DNA of 64,000 nucleotides, from NCBI RefSeq assembly GCF_004210375.1, contig NC_134834.1, positions 40,886,264-40,950,263 of the forward strand, in the 5' to 3' direction. The position numbers were made by a program, and so were the translations under genes. The notes below the pieces were generated by a model. The model ran no database searches. It had not been told where the DNA came from and saw nothing but the letters and a program-made list of their open reading frames with translations. Shown in pieces: positions 9,244 to 21,799 of the stretch; position 1 is the first letter of the stretch, and each line of letters begins with the position of its first letter. This DNA is from Tachypleus tridentatus. Lineage: Eukaryota > Arthropoda > Merostomata > Xiphosura > Limulidae.

Positions 9244-12200
9244 ATGGCCACACTAATCCAATGGAACTGTCAAGGTATTCAGTCAAATGTGACTGACATC
9301 AAATATCTGATTGACTTTTATCATCCCTTATGTCTTTCTTTGCAGGAAACATTTCTACAGCCTACAAATAGAGTTACTATCTGCCACTATTCATTATACA
9401 GGAATGACAGGCTGTGTATAGGATGGGGATATGGGGGAATTGCATTGCTGGTTGATCAGCATGTGCTCACCCGATCCCTGTCATTGACCACACCCTTGGA
9501 GGCTGTAGCCATCCATGTCTCCTTGTGTTGTACCATCACTATTTGCTCTCTATACCTTACACCTGAAATGCATTATAATCAATCAGATCTTGATACCCTT
9601 ATAGAGCAACTGCCTACCCCCTTTTTAATCTTGGGAAATTTCAATGGGCATAATCCCCTCTGAGGTGGCTCCTGTATTGATATGAGAGGGTGTGCCATAG
9701 AGCATATACTCCTGAACCACAACCTGGCTCTATTCAATACTGGCTCTTACACATATTTTCATGCACCTAGTCAGTCATTTACAGCTATAGATCTTTCTGT
9801 CTGCTCCCCTTTGCTACTCACTCACTTTTCCTGGGAGGTTGACATCAATCCACGAAGTAATGATCATTTTCCCATCATCTTACGCGAGATTGGCTGTGAT
9901 CAGTACCACCTGAAACATGTACCTTGGTGGAAGTTGGTCCAGGCCAACTGGCCTTCTTTCACTACTTTCTCGGAACTTGATCCTGCCATCTTATGTAAAT
10001 CATTCATAGATGGTTGTATAGCAACAGAAATCAACAGTATTATACAAGCTGTTACTTGATGCATTCCTAAAACCTTGACATGTTCCCCACGGCATTCCTA
10101 CCCTTGGTGGAATTCTGCTTGTTCTATAACATGACAAACTCAGAAGTGTGCTTGGGATAAATTTCGAAGATACCTCATGCTCTCAAACCTCATTGCATTT
10201 CAGCAAGCCCGTGCACACACTTGGCAAGTTAGACGTTAAAGGCAGAAGGAATCTTGGATTAAATACACCTCCAGCATTTCTTCAACCACTAGCACAAAAG
10301 TTATATGGGATAAGATTCGGAGGGTGAGTGGAAGATATACTTCTGTCTCCCTCTCTGTCTTAATATCTGATGGCCACGAAGTTGCAGATGCACAGAGCAT
10401 TGCTGATACTCTTGGGGAGTTCTTCTCTTATGTATCTAGCTCTTCAAACTTATGACCTTCCTTTTTAGACATTAAAACACAGGCAGAGCATCTGCCTCTT
10501 TCCTTTTCAACTGACCATTCCTATGACTACAGTTGCCCTCTTACACTGATGGAACTCAAACTTGCAATTCATCAGTCTGGCAATACATCAATTGGACCTG
10601 ATAATATACATTATGAGATGTTATGCCACCTTTCCAAAAACTCTCTTACTATTCTCCTAGCTTGAATCAGATATGGCAGGAAAATGTCTATTCAGATCCT
10701 TGGGAACAAGCTATCATACTCCCTATTCTGAAACCTGGGAAGGATCCAACGATTCCTTTGATTTATCGTCCCATTGCTTTGACACGTCATCTCAGTAAGA
10801 TCTTAGAGAGAATAATCAATGCCCACCTCATTTGGTTTCTTGAATCAAACAACCTCCTCTCACCTATTCAGTGTGGGTTCCTAAGACAACGCTCTACGAT
10901 AGACTGCTGAATTTGCCTTGAAATGTCAATCAGAGAAGCCTTTTTAAGGTGACAACATCTTGCTACTGTTTTTTTTTTTATTTAGAAAAAGCTTACAATA
11001 CAACATGGAGATATGGCATCTTACAAGACCTTCACTTGTATGGATTGCATGGCAATTTACCCCTTTTCATCCAGCAATTCTTAATGAAGCCCTGATTCCA
11101 AGTCTGTGTGGGCTTAACACTTTATCATTTTTTCCCACAGGAACTTGGAGTCCCTCAGGGCTGTATTCTGAGTGTTACACTTTTCATTATGAAGATTAAT
11201 GCCATCAGTGAACAGCTATCCCCTACATTTGCAAACAGTCCTTTTTGTTGATGACTTTCACATATCATGTCAGTCATGAAACATGAGGGTTATTGAATGG
11301 CAGCTACAAACTGCAATCAGTCAGATACTGAAATGGACCACGGCAAATGGTTTTAAACTTTCACTCTCTAAAACCATTTGATATATTTCTGCTGCAAACG
11401 GGGAATCCACCCAGATCCAGAACTTCATCTTGATGATGTTGTACTTCCTGTTCTTAGGTCTTATATTTGATTGTAAATTAAATTTTATATCACATATCAA
11501 GCAACTTCGTATCAAATGTCTAAAAGCATTGAACATTCTCTGTGTCCTCTCTCTACTTCTTGGGGAGCAGATCGATACTCCATGCTCAAAATTTATCGTG
11601 CTTTCATCTGATCCAAACTTGACTATGGGTCTGTGGTTTATGGTTCTTCCAGAACTTCAGCACTGAAAATGGGTCTGTGGTTTATGGTTCTTCCAGAACC
11701 TCAGCACTGAAAATGTTGGATCCTGTCCATCACCAGGGGATTTGGCTTTGCATTGGAGCTTTTCCTACTTCTCCTGTGCAAAATCTGTATGTGGAATCTC
11801 ATGAATCCCCTCTATATATTTGCCATTTGCAACTGTCTCTAATTATGCTTCCAAAGTTTGATCTTTACCACAGCATTCTACCTGGATTTGTGTTTTCCAA
11901 CCACAATGGACCACACTTTTTAATAACAGAAAATCTGCCATTGTTCCTTTTAGTCTCCATATCCAGGCACAATTAGAAGAATTGGATTTCTCCTTGAATA
12001 ACATTGTAGTTTCTTTAAAACAGCCTATTCCATCGTGCGAATTACTGTCCCCAGTTGTAACCTATCTTTGAGTCATCTGAAGAAAGCAGATACACCCGAT
12101 TGGAAATATCGCTCTTTCTTTGCAGAACATCTTTCATATGATCCATCTATTCCTATATATACAGATGGTTCCAAATCAGGTGACTCAGTGGGCTCTGACG

Positions 12201-12715
12201 TGGTTTGTGATAGTTCGATTGTAGCACACACACTCCCCAATACAATTTCTTTTTTCACTGCCAAATTGTGTGTCATCTCTCTTGCCCTAAATCATATTGA
12301 ACTAATGCAGTATATAAATTGTACAATATGTATGGACTCACTCAGCTGTCTATTGGCCCTAGAATCATTCCATGATAGTCACCACTCTCTTCTCATCAAT
12401 ATTGAAAACAAACTGGCCTATCTTTCTCTCTCATCTGTCTCTGTCCAGTTCTATTGGATACCAGGTCATGTTGGTATTTGTGGGAATGAGCTGGCCAACA
12501 GAGAAGTGAAGTCTGTCTGTTCTGGATCTATCATCCTAGTACCCATTCCATCCATGGACTGTGGTCCAGTTATCAAATCCAGACTGTACACCAGATGGCA
12601 GGCAACCTGGAATGAGCAACACAATAACAAGCTTTTTCAAGTCAAACATTCTCTAGGTCTTTGGCCCATGTTATTGGTGATACTGCCCATCTCACTCATG
12701 TTTTTACATTTTTAA
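9244..12715 (+). pseudogene. LINE copy 1 ORF2 (endonuclease, RT, RNase H), broken
   Basis: The ORF begins MATLIQWNCQGIQSN and SLQETFL, the N and E motifs of an AP-like endonuclease. It continues after an in-frame TGA at 9661 to NDHFPI near 9858. RT follows with LKLAIHQSGNTSIGPDNIHYE (about 10555), YRPIALTRHLSKILERII and the catalytic FVDDF near 11233, through several frameshifts. RNase H lies in 12035-12715: YTDGSKSG, CMDSLSCL and WIPGHVGICGNELAN are present, but the usual glutamate of FTAEL is lysine (TAKL). There are many stops and at least three frame changes, so it is inactive. A 52-bp duplication at about 11622-11712 (gggtctgtggtttatggttc twice) adds to the damage. Confidence 0.9.
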
Positions 12716-13098
12716 GAGCCATTGGTCTTTTACACTTAATTTAAGGTTTTTTATTGGACTGTATAGTGTTTTAGCATGATTTTTTTTACACATTTCAATT
12801 TTTATTTTGACTTGAACCCAGGCCAAATTTGATCTTGATGCTTCAGTCTCCCTGGCAAGTCTTAATTTTACACATTTTAGTTTTTATTTTTCTTTTGAAC
12901 CGAACCCAGGACTGGAAAGGCCAACTTCAGGTGACTGTCAGCAAGGATGTACTTCTTGCTTCAGTCTTCCTGGCAGTTCCTAATTTTACATATTTTACTC
13001 TTTACCTTAATTGCCCTATATCTATACTGTACCACATCTTGTTTGGCACAGATAGCCTTGTAGCTTTGTGCCAATAAACATTGAATACCTACCTACCA
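12716..13098 (+). other. LINE copy 1 3'UTR with terminal hairpin
   Basis: It contains two spaced copies of the module ccaggactggaaaggcc / aacccaggccaaa (12818 and 12907 regions). The hairpin is ttggcaca (13043-13050) pairing perfectly with tgtgccaa (13067-13074) around a 16-nt loop. Confidence 0.75.
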
Positions 13099-13110
13099 TT
13101 TATGCTTCTC

Positions 13111-16100
13111 TACCACACTATCACTTCTCATTTGGCAGCTTGTACTCTGACATCTTCTTTTGTTTTGATTAGTGCTTCAGATACACTTTGTTATTGAAGT
13201 GGTTTCAAATCATTAAACTTGAAAATTTGAAAGCAGACAAGTACACTTACCTATATCCTGGATGCATTTCTTCTACTTTAAATGCTTATTTCATCTGCTA
13301 CAACAGGAATTAAGAAGTTAATGTAACTATTTCAGATATCTCACAACTGACAGGCACTTTACCACAGGCTTTGGGTGACAGCAACCATTGAGATACTTAT
13401 GTACATTTGTCAGCAGGGAGATTGAAAATTAATTGGATCAATATTTATCTCCAAATGTTGCCCCACTTCTTTCTGAACATGTTGTGGAACATGGGCAGGC
13501 TGATGACAAGTTTAATTGCTTGTTTTCTTCTGAATTTCCCAATGCTTTCTCATACTCTTCTTGAGGATTCTGTTCAACCTTCCATGTTTTTTCAGACTTT
13601 ATATTTCAGTTATGTGATGTTTTGTCTCTTGCTTCTGTATGTTATAACTTGCATTTTTCTTGTTGCATGACTATTCTTTCCAACCCTATTTTGTTTATCC
13701 TTTGTTCCCTTATATGCTGGTTTGTACTGTACAGTTTGCCTCAGTTGGCCAGTGGTGTTGGTATGCCTTGTTTCCCCACTAGCTTCAGATCAGTATGCCT
13801 TTGTACATCCTAGTGCTGACTCCATATCTCAACAAACACAAGATGGATTTCATTTTACCTTACCCATTTGGGGGGGGAGTCTCCAAATCTTTCTTTAGTC
13901 TCATGTATGCTCAATATTCCTGTCTCTGGCTTACCCTTATGATACTTTTGCAGTACCTTTCTGTAGTCAGTCTCCTGCCTTCTGAGGCTCTTTAAAAAAT
14001 TCCCAAGAGATTTTTTAGGGACATTCTCTCTTTCTTTATCTCCACGTTGTCTCATTTGTCATCTTTGGCTATGGCTTTGCAAATGCAGTTTATCTGTTGT
14101 TAGGACCTTTTAGGTCATGAGGCTACCTTATCTCAAGTGAGTTCACCTGCTCCTTATTACTGGGATTTGTGTATGGCTTCATTTTTATGAAGTTTTGTCT
14201 TTGATATAGTCTTCGAGTCCTTGAAGTCTCAGCACCAATCAATTCTTTCACAACTGCTAATCTGTTTATCTCAGTTGGAGCTAAATGTGGCACAGATTCT
14301 GGTTTCATGTCCTTTTCTTTTTAAGCCCTTACCTCTCCCTCCTTCTCACAGTGCCATGGTTTTTTTTTTATTCACAATGCACAACACTCTATCAGCAGTT
14401 CTGGCAACTACCTGGTGGGTTTGGATCCTGTGGGAGCTAGACTTGTGGTCTTCACTTATTTGTGGTGTTTTTCACCACCAATGTTTGAGTTCTTTAGGTT
14501 TTGTTAGAGGGACTTGACATTCCATTTCTTGCCCCACCTTCTGTGTCTCATATACTTATTAGCTTCTCTTCTTGGAATTTTATAGCTTTTAATTGTTTAT
14601 AAGAGGCAGAATAAGGTCTCCTCACATATCAGGCTATTGAACTGATTCCACAGCTTTCACTGGGGTTTTACTCTCATGTATTTGTGACTCTCAGAAAAGA
14701 CTGGGAACTGGAAGCCTGTCATGGATTTGTTCCCCATCAGCCATTTTATTCACCTCCCACATTTCACCATAGAGCCCTATTTCACTCTTCGGTGGACATT
14801 TCCTCCAGGTTTGTGGATGACTAAGCAAGACATGTTCAGCACTTACACCCATGTTCCCATGTTTGTATGATGAGGGGTGGTGTACCCAGCCATTTAGGAT
14901 GGCTTCAGCTTATGTTTTTTGCTGAGGGGTGAGAGCTTTTGCTCTTCATATTCTTGAACTGGGGCTGTGTTTCCATTTTCACATGGATTACTGGCTACTT
15001 CTGGCCCATTCCAAACAGGAGTCAGCCAGTCATACTCATCAGGTCCTTCTCAAAGCTGCTTGGGCAGGCTGGTTGACCAAATTGAACAAGATCTTCCTGC
15101 ATCCTACCCAATACCTTGTGCATTTAGGTGTTTTTTACAACACTTACTTTAGTTGGGCCCAACCTTCTCCTCTCTTACTTCTTACTCCATTTTATGGAAT
15201 TGGCAGTTTGGTATGCCCTGTCTGCTCACTCACTTTCTGCATGTGAGTTACTGTCAGTTTTGGGTGTGTGGTCTTCTATGGCTCTGCTCATACCTCTTGG
15301 CCATGCATATTTGTTCTCCCTTTCTTCAGTGGACTCTGCATGATAATAGGAATCTTGCTTGGAATCCATTGGATGCTCCTATTCTCCTTCACTTGTAGAC
15401 AATTTCCCTTTGTGATTGGACAAGACTTGTATGTTGGTGGGTATACTGCTTCCTCCTCCTTGCCTCAATTTATCTCTCTCTGCGGATGCATTCCTTCAGG
15501 GCTGGGGTGTATGGATCGATCACCTGGAGGCTTCAAGTTGCTGGTCTGTCAATGAATGGTCTTTACATATCAACATCACAGCACTCCTTGCCAATTGTTA
15601 GGCTTTGGGTCACTTTCTTCCCAATGTCTGGTAATGATCCATTCTGAAAATTTGATGGTGGTGGTTTATATTAATCACCAATGAAGCACCTGGTAAAAAT
15701 TCCTTTGTTTTCATACAAAGAATATCCTGTATTGGGCCCATGTGCAATACATTTATTTAATTGCATGTCATGTTCTAGGTGCTTTAACCTCAGGCTATGG
15801 CTGTGGAAGCCATTAGCCTGGATTGATCACACAAATCCTTATATATTTATCCTTATGTCTGATTGCTTCTTTGGATAGTTTCCCTTATCCATGCCACTTT
15901 AGGTCAGGTCCTCTTGATCACTCCCTACTGACTAGCTCATCCATGTTTTTCTCATTTACTCTAAGTACAGTTATTTCCTCCTGTACCATTTCCCTTATGA
16001 TCTTGACCTCCTTTGTCAACTTCATTCATTGGTTCTACATCCTGAATTTTACATTCTCTGCTTTCACACCTGGTTTTTATATGGTCTTTGGTGTGTAATT

Positions 16101-16720
16101 TTTAATTTGGCTCAGTCCATCTGTACTTCTGTAGAAGTGTATTGATGAAAATATAAGGTCTTTTGCACATGGCCCAACCATGGGGATTTCCTATTGCTGG
16201 TGTCTTCACACTTCTCATGTTTTTTTTTAAACCAAGGGTCTTCAGTTTCCTTGATTTTAAGTCATCAGGCAGCTTTATATTATATCTTTCATCCTTCTTG
16301 TTACAATAGGGTCTTTCTCTTACCAGTACTTAACATCAACTTCTTCATCAACCTGCTTTTCCAGACTGGGATATTAATGTGATCCTTCATTATTTTACCA
16401 ACATTTAAACCTACTTTCTCGTTTATTTGTTTTTTCACCTGTTCCTTAAGACATACTTTCTTCTCCTTTTGGTTTGTGTGCATTGGCAATCTGGTTTGTT
16501 TGCCATCAGTGTTCCATACTCTTTACCACCATACCCATCTTATCTTTGACCTGGATTCTTCCTTCCTTCCTAAACCTTGTTGGCTCACAAGGGTATCTCC
16601 TCTTTGCTAGTTTCCCTTCCCTCTTTTTCATATCACCACCATATATGCCATGTTGACTAGTGTTTTCTTCTCTTTGGCTTTGTATGCTCATCTTTGATAT
16701 GATGTTTTTCACAAGATCAC
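13111..16720 (+). mobile_element. DIRS-like retroelement relic (RT and RNase H)
   Basis: The reverse transcriptase is scattered over three frames: FYSHVFVTLRKDWEL (about 14668), then LHILELGLCFHFHMDYWLLL with HPTQYLVHLGVF (14929-15140). The motif is MDYW where DIRS elements usually have LDDW. The RNase H parts are DAFLQGWGVWIDH (about 15480), ENLMVVVYINHQ (about 15650) and LIACHVLGALT (about 15755). The D..GWG, VVAYINHQ and HVPG order fits DIRS-type YR retrotransposons better than Ty3. The left part, 13111-14600, has no motif I can name. Several frameshifts and stops make it dead. It flanks LINE copy 1, which inserted into it. Confidence 0.68.
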
Positions 16721-16723
16721 TTG

Positions 16724-17520
16724 ATACAATGGAACTGTCAAGGTTTATGTTCTAATCTGGATGACATCAAAACACTGATTGCTTCCTACCATCCTGTATG
16801 TCTTTCCTTACAAGAAACATTTCTGAAACCTGCCGATATAGTCACATTTCGGCAGTTTTCTCTGTACAGAAATTTAATTGCTGTGTGATGGACGAGTACA
16901 TGGAGGGGTGGCAGTGTTGGTTGATCAGCATGTGCCTACCCTGTCTTTGTCACTCAACACACTCTTGGAGGCCGTAGCCATCCGTGTGTCCTTGGGTCAT
17001 ACCATCACTGTTTGTTCTCTCTATCTGTCACCTGGAGAGAGACATGATCAATCAGACCTTGATGCTCTCGTTGAACAGTTGCCATCTCCCTTTGTAATCC
17101 TGGGGGCTTTAATGGACATCATCCCCTCTGGGGAAGTACTGTTATTGATAGGAGGGGTCGCTCTGTAGAGCTATGCTCTTTGATCACAACCTTTCTCTTT
17201 TCAATACTGGTTCTTCCACTTATTTTCACACACTTAGTCAGTCCTATACCGCAATTGATTTCTTGGTTTGCTCCCCTTCATTATTCTCCCATTTTTCATG
17301 GACGGTTGACAATAATCCACTAGGCAGTAATCATTTTCCTATACTTCTGAGAGAGACTGGCTGTGGTCGATGCCACCCTACCCTCGTGCCCTGGTGGAAG
17401 CTGGTCAGGCAGACTGGTCCACTTTCACTGCTCTCGCAGAACTTGATCCTGCCATCATCTGTCAGCCATCAATAGGTGACTGTGTGGCAGCAGTAACTGA
17501 CTGTATCATACAAGCAGCTG
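16724..17520 (+). pseudogene. LINE copy 2 endonuclease domain
   Basis: Parallels copy 1 throughout: GGVAVLVDQHVPT, LEAVAIRVSL, SDLDALVEQLPSPFVILG and FNTGSSTYFHTLSQSYTAID. Stops and frame changes occur near 16876 and 17165. Only a broken endonuclease remains. Confidence 0.85.
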
Positions 17521-17698
17521 CTTAGTGTATTCGTAAAACCTCAACACATTTTCCACTGTATCCTCGTCTGTGGTGGAATCCTGCCTGCCACATGGCATGG
17601 AAGGCTCAAAAATGGGCCTGGGATACTTTCTGTAGATATCCCACACTTTCAAACCAAACTGCATCGCTTTCCAGTGGGCCCGTGCACATGCTAGATGG

Positions 17699-19562
17699 AT
17701 GAGACGTCAAAGCCAGAAGGAATCTTGGATTAAGTTCACAACTAGCATATCTTCTACCACCAGTTCCAAGGTCATGTGGAACAGGGTTCAAAAGGTCAGT
17801 GGGCACTATAATTCTGCCCCCCTCTCGATCTTACTCTCTGATGGCCAAGAAGTAGCTGATGTCTGGAGCATTGCCAATACTCTAGATGAAAGCTTTTGCC
17901 AGGTATCTAGCACTTTTGCTTGTTCCTCCACCTTCATGGCCATCAAGACTCGGGCAGAGCATTCACCTCTTTCCTTATGAACTGACTATCTCTTTGACTA
18001 TGATCGTCCCTTTAATTTCGCTCTCTCTAAAACAGTTTGCATGCACTTTTGCTGCCAACGAGGTATTCACTCTGATCCTGAACTCCGTATCAGTGAAGTT
18101 TCCCTGCCTGTGGTCCCTGAGACCAAGTTCTTGGGGCTTATCTTTGATCATAAGCTGATCTTTATACCACACTTAAAACAGCTACGGGTCAAATGCACAA
18201 GAGCAGTGAACATCCTCCATGTCCTATCTACCACCAGTTGGGGAGTGAATCGATGTTCCATGTTAAAGATATATCATACTCTTATTCGATCGAAACTCGA
18301 CTATGGATCACTGGTCTATGGCTTTGCCAGACCCTCGGCCTCAAAGATGCTGTGCCCCATTCATCATCAAGGACTTCAACTCTGCACTGGGGCTTTCCGC
18401 ATCTCTCCAGTTCAGAGCTTATACGTTGCATCTCATGAACCTTCTCTGCACCTTCGCCGTTTGCAACTATTTTTACTATATTCTTCGAAACTTCATTCCT
18501 TACCAAAGCATCCCACCTGGGGATGTGTTTTCCTTCCTCGGTGGGCCATACTTTTTTAGAACAGATGATCTGCCATTGTTCCTTTTGGCCTTGGCATCCA
18601 GGAGCAATTGGATGAATTGGGTCTGTCCTTGAATAACATTGCAGAATCCACTGGTCAACCCATTACACCATGGCTTATTACAGTCTCCAAATGTGACCTT
18701 TCTTTAAGTCATCTGAGAAAGGCAGATACTCCCGATTGGAAGTACCATCTCTTATTTACTGAACATTTTTCAAACAATCTTTCCATTCCATTGGTTTGTT
18801 GCAGTTCGGTGCTTGCGTGCAGAATCCCCCTCTACAGCTTCTGTGTTCACTGCTGAACTGTATGCCATTTCTTTTGCCCTGGATCATATTAAAGCTAAGC
18901 AGTACTCCAATTGAACTATTTATACTGACTTGCTTAGTTCTCTACTGGCCCTGGAATCGTTTCACGTTGGCTCACACCCTGTTCTCGCTGATATTCAAAA
19001 CTGACTGGCCCATTTCTCATTAACATCTACTTCTATCCAGTTTTTCTGGATACCAGGCCACTTTGGTGTTTGCGGGAATGAGCTTGCAGACACAGCAGCT
19101 AAATCTATCTGCTTTGGCACTATCACCACTGTGCCTTTTCCATACATGGACTGTGGTTCTGTATTCAAGGCTCAGCTCTGTGCCAGCTGGCAGGCAACTT
19201 GGAGTGAGCAACGTGACAACAAGCTTTTCCAAATAAAACGCTATATTGGACTTTGGTAGTCTAGCTTCCATAAAGTTTGGAAGGAGGAAGTTGTTCTAAC
19301 TAGACTACGCATTGGTCACAGTTTTTTTAACTCATCGTTTTCTTTTATCTGGAATTGATGCACCAGTGTGTAGTTTGTGTAACACTCAGATCACTGTAAG
19401 TCACATTTTACTTTCTTGCCATCATTATGATTCTCAATGACGGCACTATTTTAAACATATTCTGTCCCAAAGTTTGTCCATAACATTAGACAGTGTTATT
19501 GGTGAGGGTGACACTGTCCACCTTGATAAAGTTTTTAGTTTTTTAAAGGCCATTAATCTTTT
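17699..19562 (+). pseudogene. LINE copy 2 RT remnants and RNase H/C-terminal region
   Basis: It contains FLGLIFDHKLIFIPHLKQLR (18150 region), HTLIRSKLDYGSLVYG and, near 19050, the RNase H motif WIPGHFGVCGNELADTA. A C-terminal zinc-type motif C..C..H....C lies at about 19370-19420. The RT catalytic FVDD box is missing through deletion. Frames shift repeatedly. Confidence 0.85.
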
Positions 19563-20482
19563 TAATGTCATTTAAGTGTTTGATATTTATTCATTACATC
19601 TATTTAATTGTGGTTCCCTTTTAAGAGTCATAATCTCTCTAGTTCGATTTGAAATTGGAAAATGGCCATGACATTAAATAACTTGACACCAGGACTGGAA
19701 AGGCCAACTTCAGGTGACCAACACTGCTGTTTGAACTACCCGTTAGTCATCCTGGCGAGTTAGTATTACAATTTTGTTGCGTGTCTTTTAACACATAATG
19801 ACACATAACCCGGAACTAGGACTGGAAAGGCCAACTTCAGGTGACTGACAGTGGTTCTTGTACTTACCTTCCTGTCTTCCTGGCAGGTTATGATCATTAT
19901 TACCATTATGCTACAGAAAGTCCTTTACAACTTTTATTACTGTAGTTTCTCTCTTAACATTGTAGACTGGATGTCAACATTGGTTTTATGCCATTTATGT
20001 TTTTAATTGCTGTTTTACCTTCATTTCCTTTTATGAATTTTACTACATTTACTTTTACCTTTTTACTGGATGTTTGGCAAATTATTATTAGAATTTTGCT
20101 ACTTGTCTTTTAAAACTTTTATTACTTTACCTTTTGATAATGGCTGTAATGACACATAACCCAGAACCAGGACTGTTAAGACCAACTTCAGGTGATTGAA
20201 TGTGGTTCTTGTACTCACCTGTTTGTCTTTTTGGTGGGTTATGATAATTACCATTATGCTATGGAAAGTCTTTTACAACTTCTCGTACTCTGGTTTCTCT
20301 CTTAACATTGTAGACTAGATGTCAACATTGGTTTTATGCTTTTTTCTGTTTTTCAATGCTGTTTTGTTTTACTTTCATTTCCTTTTATGAATTTTACTAC
20401 ATTTACTTTTTTTTTTACCTTTTTACCGGAAGTTTGGCACAGGTAGTCTAGCTTCTTTGTGCCATAAAACACTAAATCAACC

Positions 20483-21706
20483 AACCAGAAGCTTCTATCT
20501 TAGCTATATAATTTCTGCATGAGTTGGATGGGTGTTTGGGGCCATTTTCTTCTTAATCGTTGAATTCTTTGCCAGTAACGTGCAAACCATTGGGTTTACC
20601 ATGATGTATCAGTACCTAATGATACTTGTGCTGATTTATTATTCCATCTATTTTGCAAATATTTCCTGTCACTTCAGCAGAAAATTACCCTCAAACCATC
20701 ACAGTTCCTCCCACATTCTTTGTGTACCTGCTATGCATTGAGGTATGCATTTTTCACCTTTCTGCTACTGGATGTACAATGCAAACTTTAAATCATGTAT
20801 TTAAACTTGAACTCATACAAACATAACATCCTTTTCCAGTCATCAAAAATCTAGTTTTTTTTAATTTTTAGCAAATTTTATACTTTCTTGAGGATATTTG
20901 GAGATCAATGTAAGTTTTTTCAACTACTACATGAACAAATACTCCATTCTTGATATTGTAGATTTAGAAACTATTGTCATTTGGTACATAGTTGTATATC
21001 TTATGCTTGATGTCAGTAGCAGTCTTATGTTCTGAAGGCTATATAAATGAAGTTACTTAATGTCGGTATCATTGCATTTAGGTGTTTTTTTTTTCCTCTA
21101 CTTTTTCCATTTTCAAATTTACCTGTTTTAGTCTCATGATCTAGATTGCACTTGACATTGTTTGGGAAGCATTTCAAAGTCTGCTTCAACTTGTTGGAAA
21201 GTCAAACTAGCATCACGTAAAGGATTTATGCAAAGTCTACTCTATTGACAATTCTTCGTATTTTCTGGCAGCAGCATGACAATAAAACTTAATATATGGT
21301 GTTAAGCACTATTTTTAACAAGGTTTATTTGTGGAGTGCTATTAAATTGATTTCTACTGTATACTTGTACTATGATAATTACTTCGGACCCTGAATTTTA
21401 TCAGTTTGTTCATTCAAGCAGAAACCTTATGACATGCCCTTGGAACAAGTATGTGTGAATTCTAAAGATTAATAAGTATTCCCACCTTGGCTCATTTAAT
21501 TGTCAACAGAAATCAGTGAAGAATTATCATAGTGTTGAAATTTATATTCTGTAATAGCATAGAGAATTAGCCCCATTAAATGGAAGGAATGATAAAATGT
21601 TCTCTTGTCCTAACACTTGCACAATACTGTATATATGAGAATATATTTCATTTATATTTTAGTTACAAAAGGTTTTTTAAATCTAAATTTTATTCTATAC
21701 TTTTAG
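20483..21706. other. End of intron 1, unassigned
   Basis: AT-rich intronic sequence up to the acceptor tactttt-ag at 21705-21706. No repeat family was recognised. Confidence 0.5.
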
Positions 21707-21799
21707 GGAGGAATGGAACACAGTTTATCATCGACTGTATTCAGACAGTGTAACAGAAAAGCGTTGGGGGGTGGACCGAGTTTCTATTTGGAAAGCTAG
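21707..21799 (+). CDS. LAS1L: LAS1 exon 2
   Basis: A 93-nt exon between acceptor ..acttttag and donor gtgaatg. One base completes E20; then come 30 codons reading EEWNTVYHRLYSDSV and KRWGVDRVSIWKA, ending with AG for split residue 51. The pattern EW..VY..L(Y/F)....(K/R)RW....V..W..R is the conserved N-terminal part of Las1. Phase 2 in and out matches both neighbouring exons. No other reading gives an open frame joined to exon 3. Confidence 0.9.
   Translation, partial: GGMEHSLSSTVFRQCNRKALGGGPSFYLES

Larger units (their letters stand above)
7626..13098 (+). mobile_element. LINE copy 1 (RNase H-bearing, I/Jockey-group non-LTR retrotransposon)
   Basis: Near full-length element of 5,473 bp. Order: 5'UTR (gtggattcccatacgtgg..), gag-like ORF1 with CCHC knuckles, then ORF2 with AP-type endonuclease, reverse transcriptase and RNase H. 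The 3'UTR ends in a hairpin (13043-13074) and a (CCTA)n-like tail. The target-site duplication is tttatgcctctc (7614-7625) and tttatgcttctc (13099-13110), 11 of 12 bases. An RNase H domain together with CCHC gag points to the I/R1/Jockey group, but the clade cannot be fixed by eye. Both ORFs are broken, so this copy is not autonomous. Confidence 0.92.
16724..20482 (+). mobile_element. LINE copy 2, 5'-truncated and internally deleted
   Basis: It starts inside the endonuclease (caatggaactgtcaagg) without the 5'UTR and ORF1. Relative to copy 1 it lacks about 0.8 kb of RT palm: the junction lies near 18012-18022 and skips copy 1 positions of about 10543-11362. It also lacks the YTDGSKSG part of RNase H. 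It ends in a 3'UTR with three ccaggactgg modules, a hairpin (20435-20441 with 20458-20464) and ccataaaacactaaatcaacc. No convincing target-site duplication was found. Confidence 0.9.
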
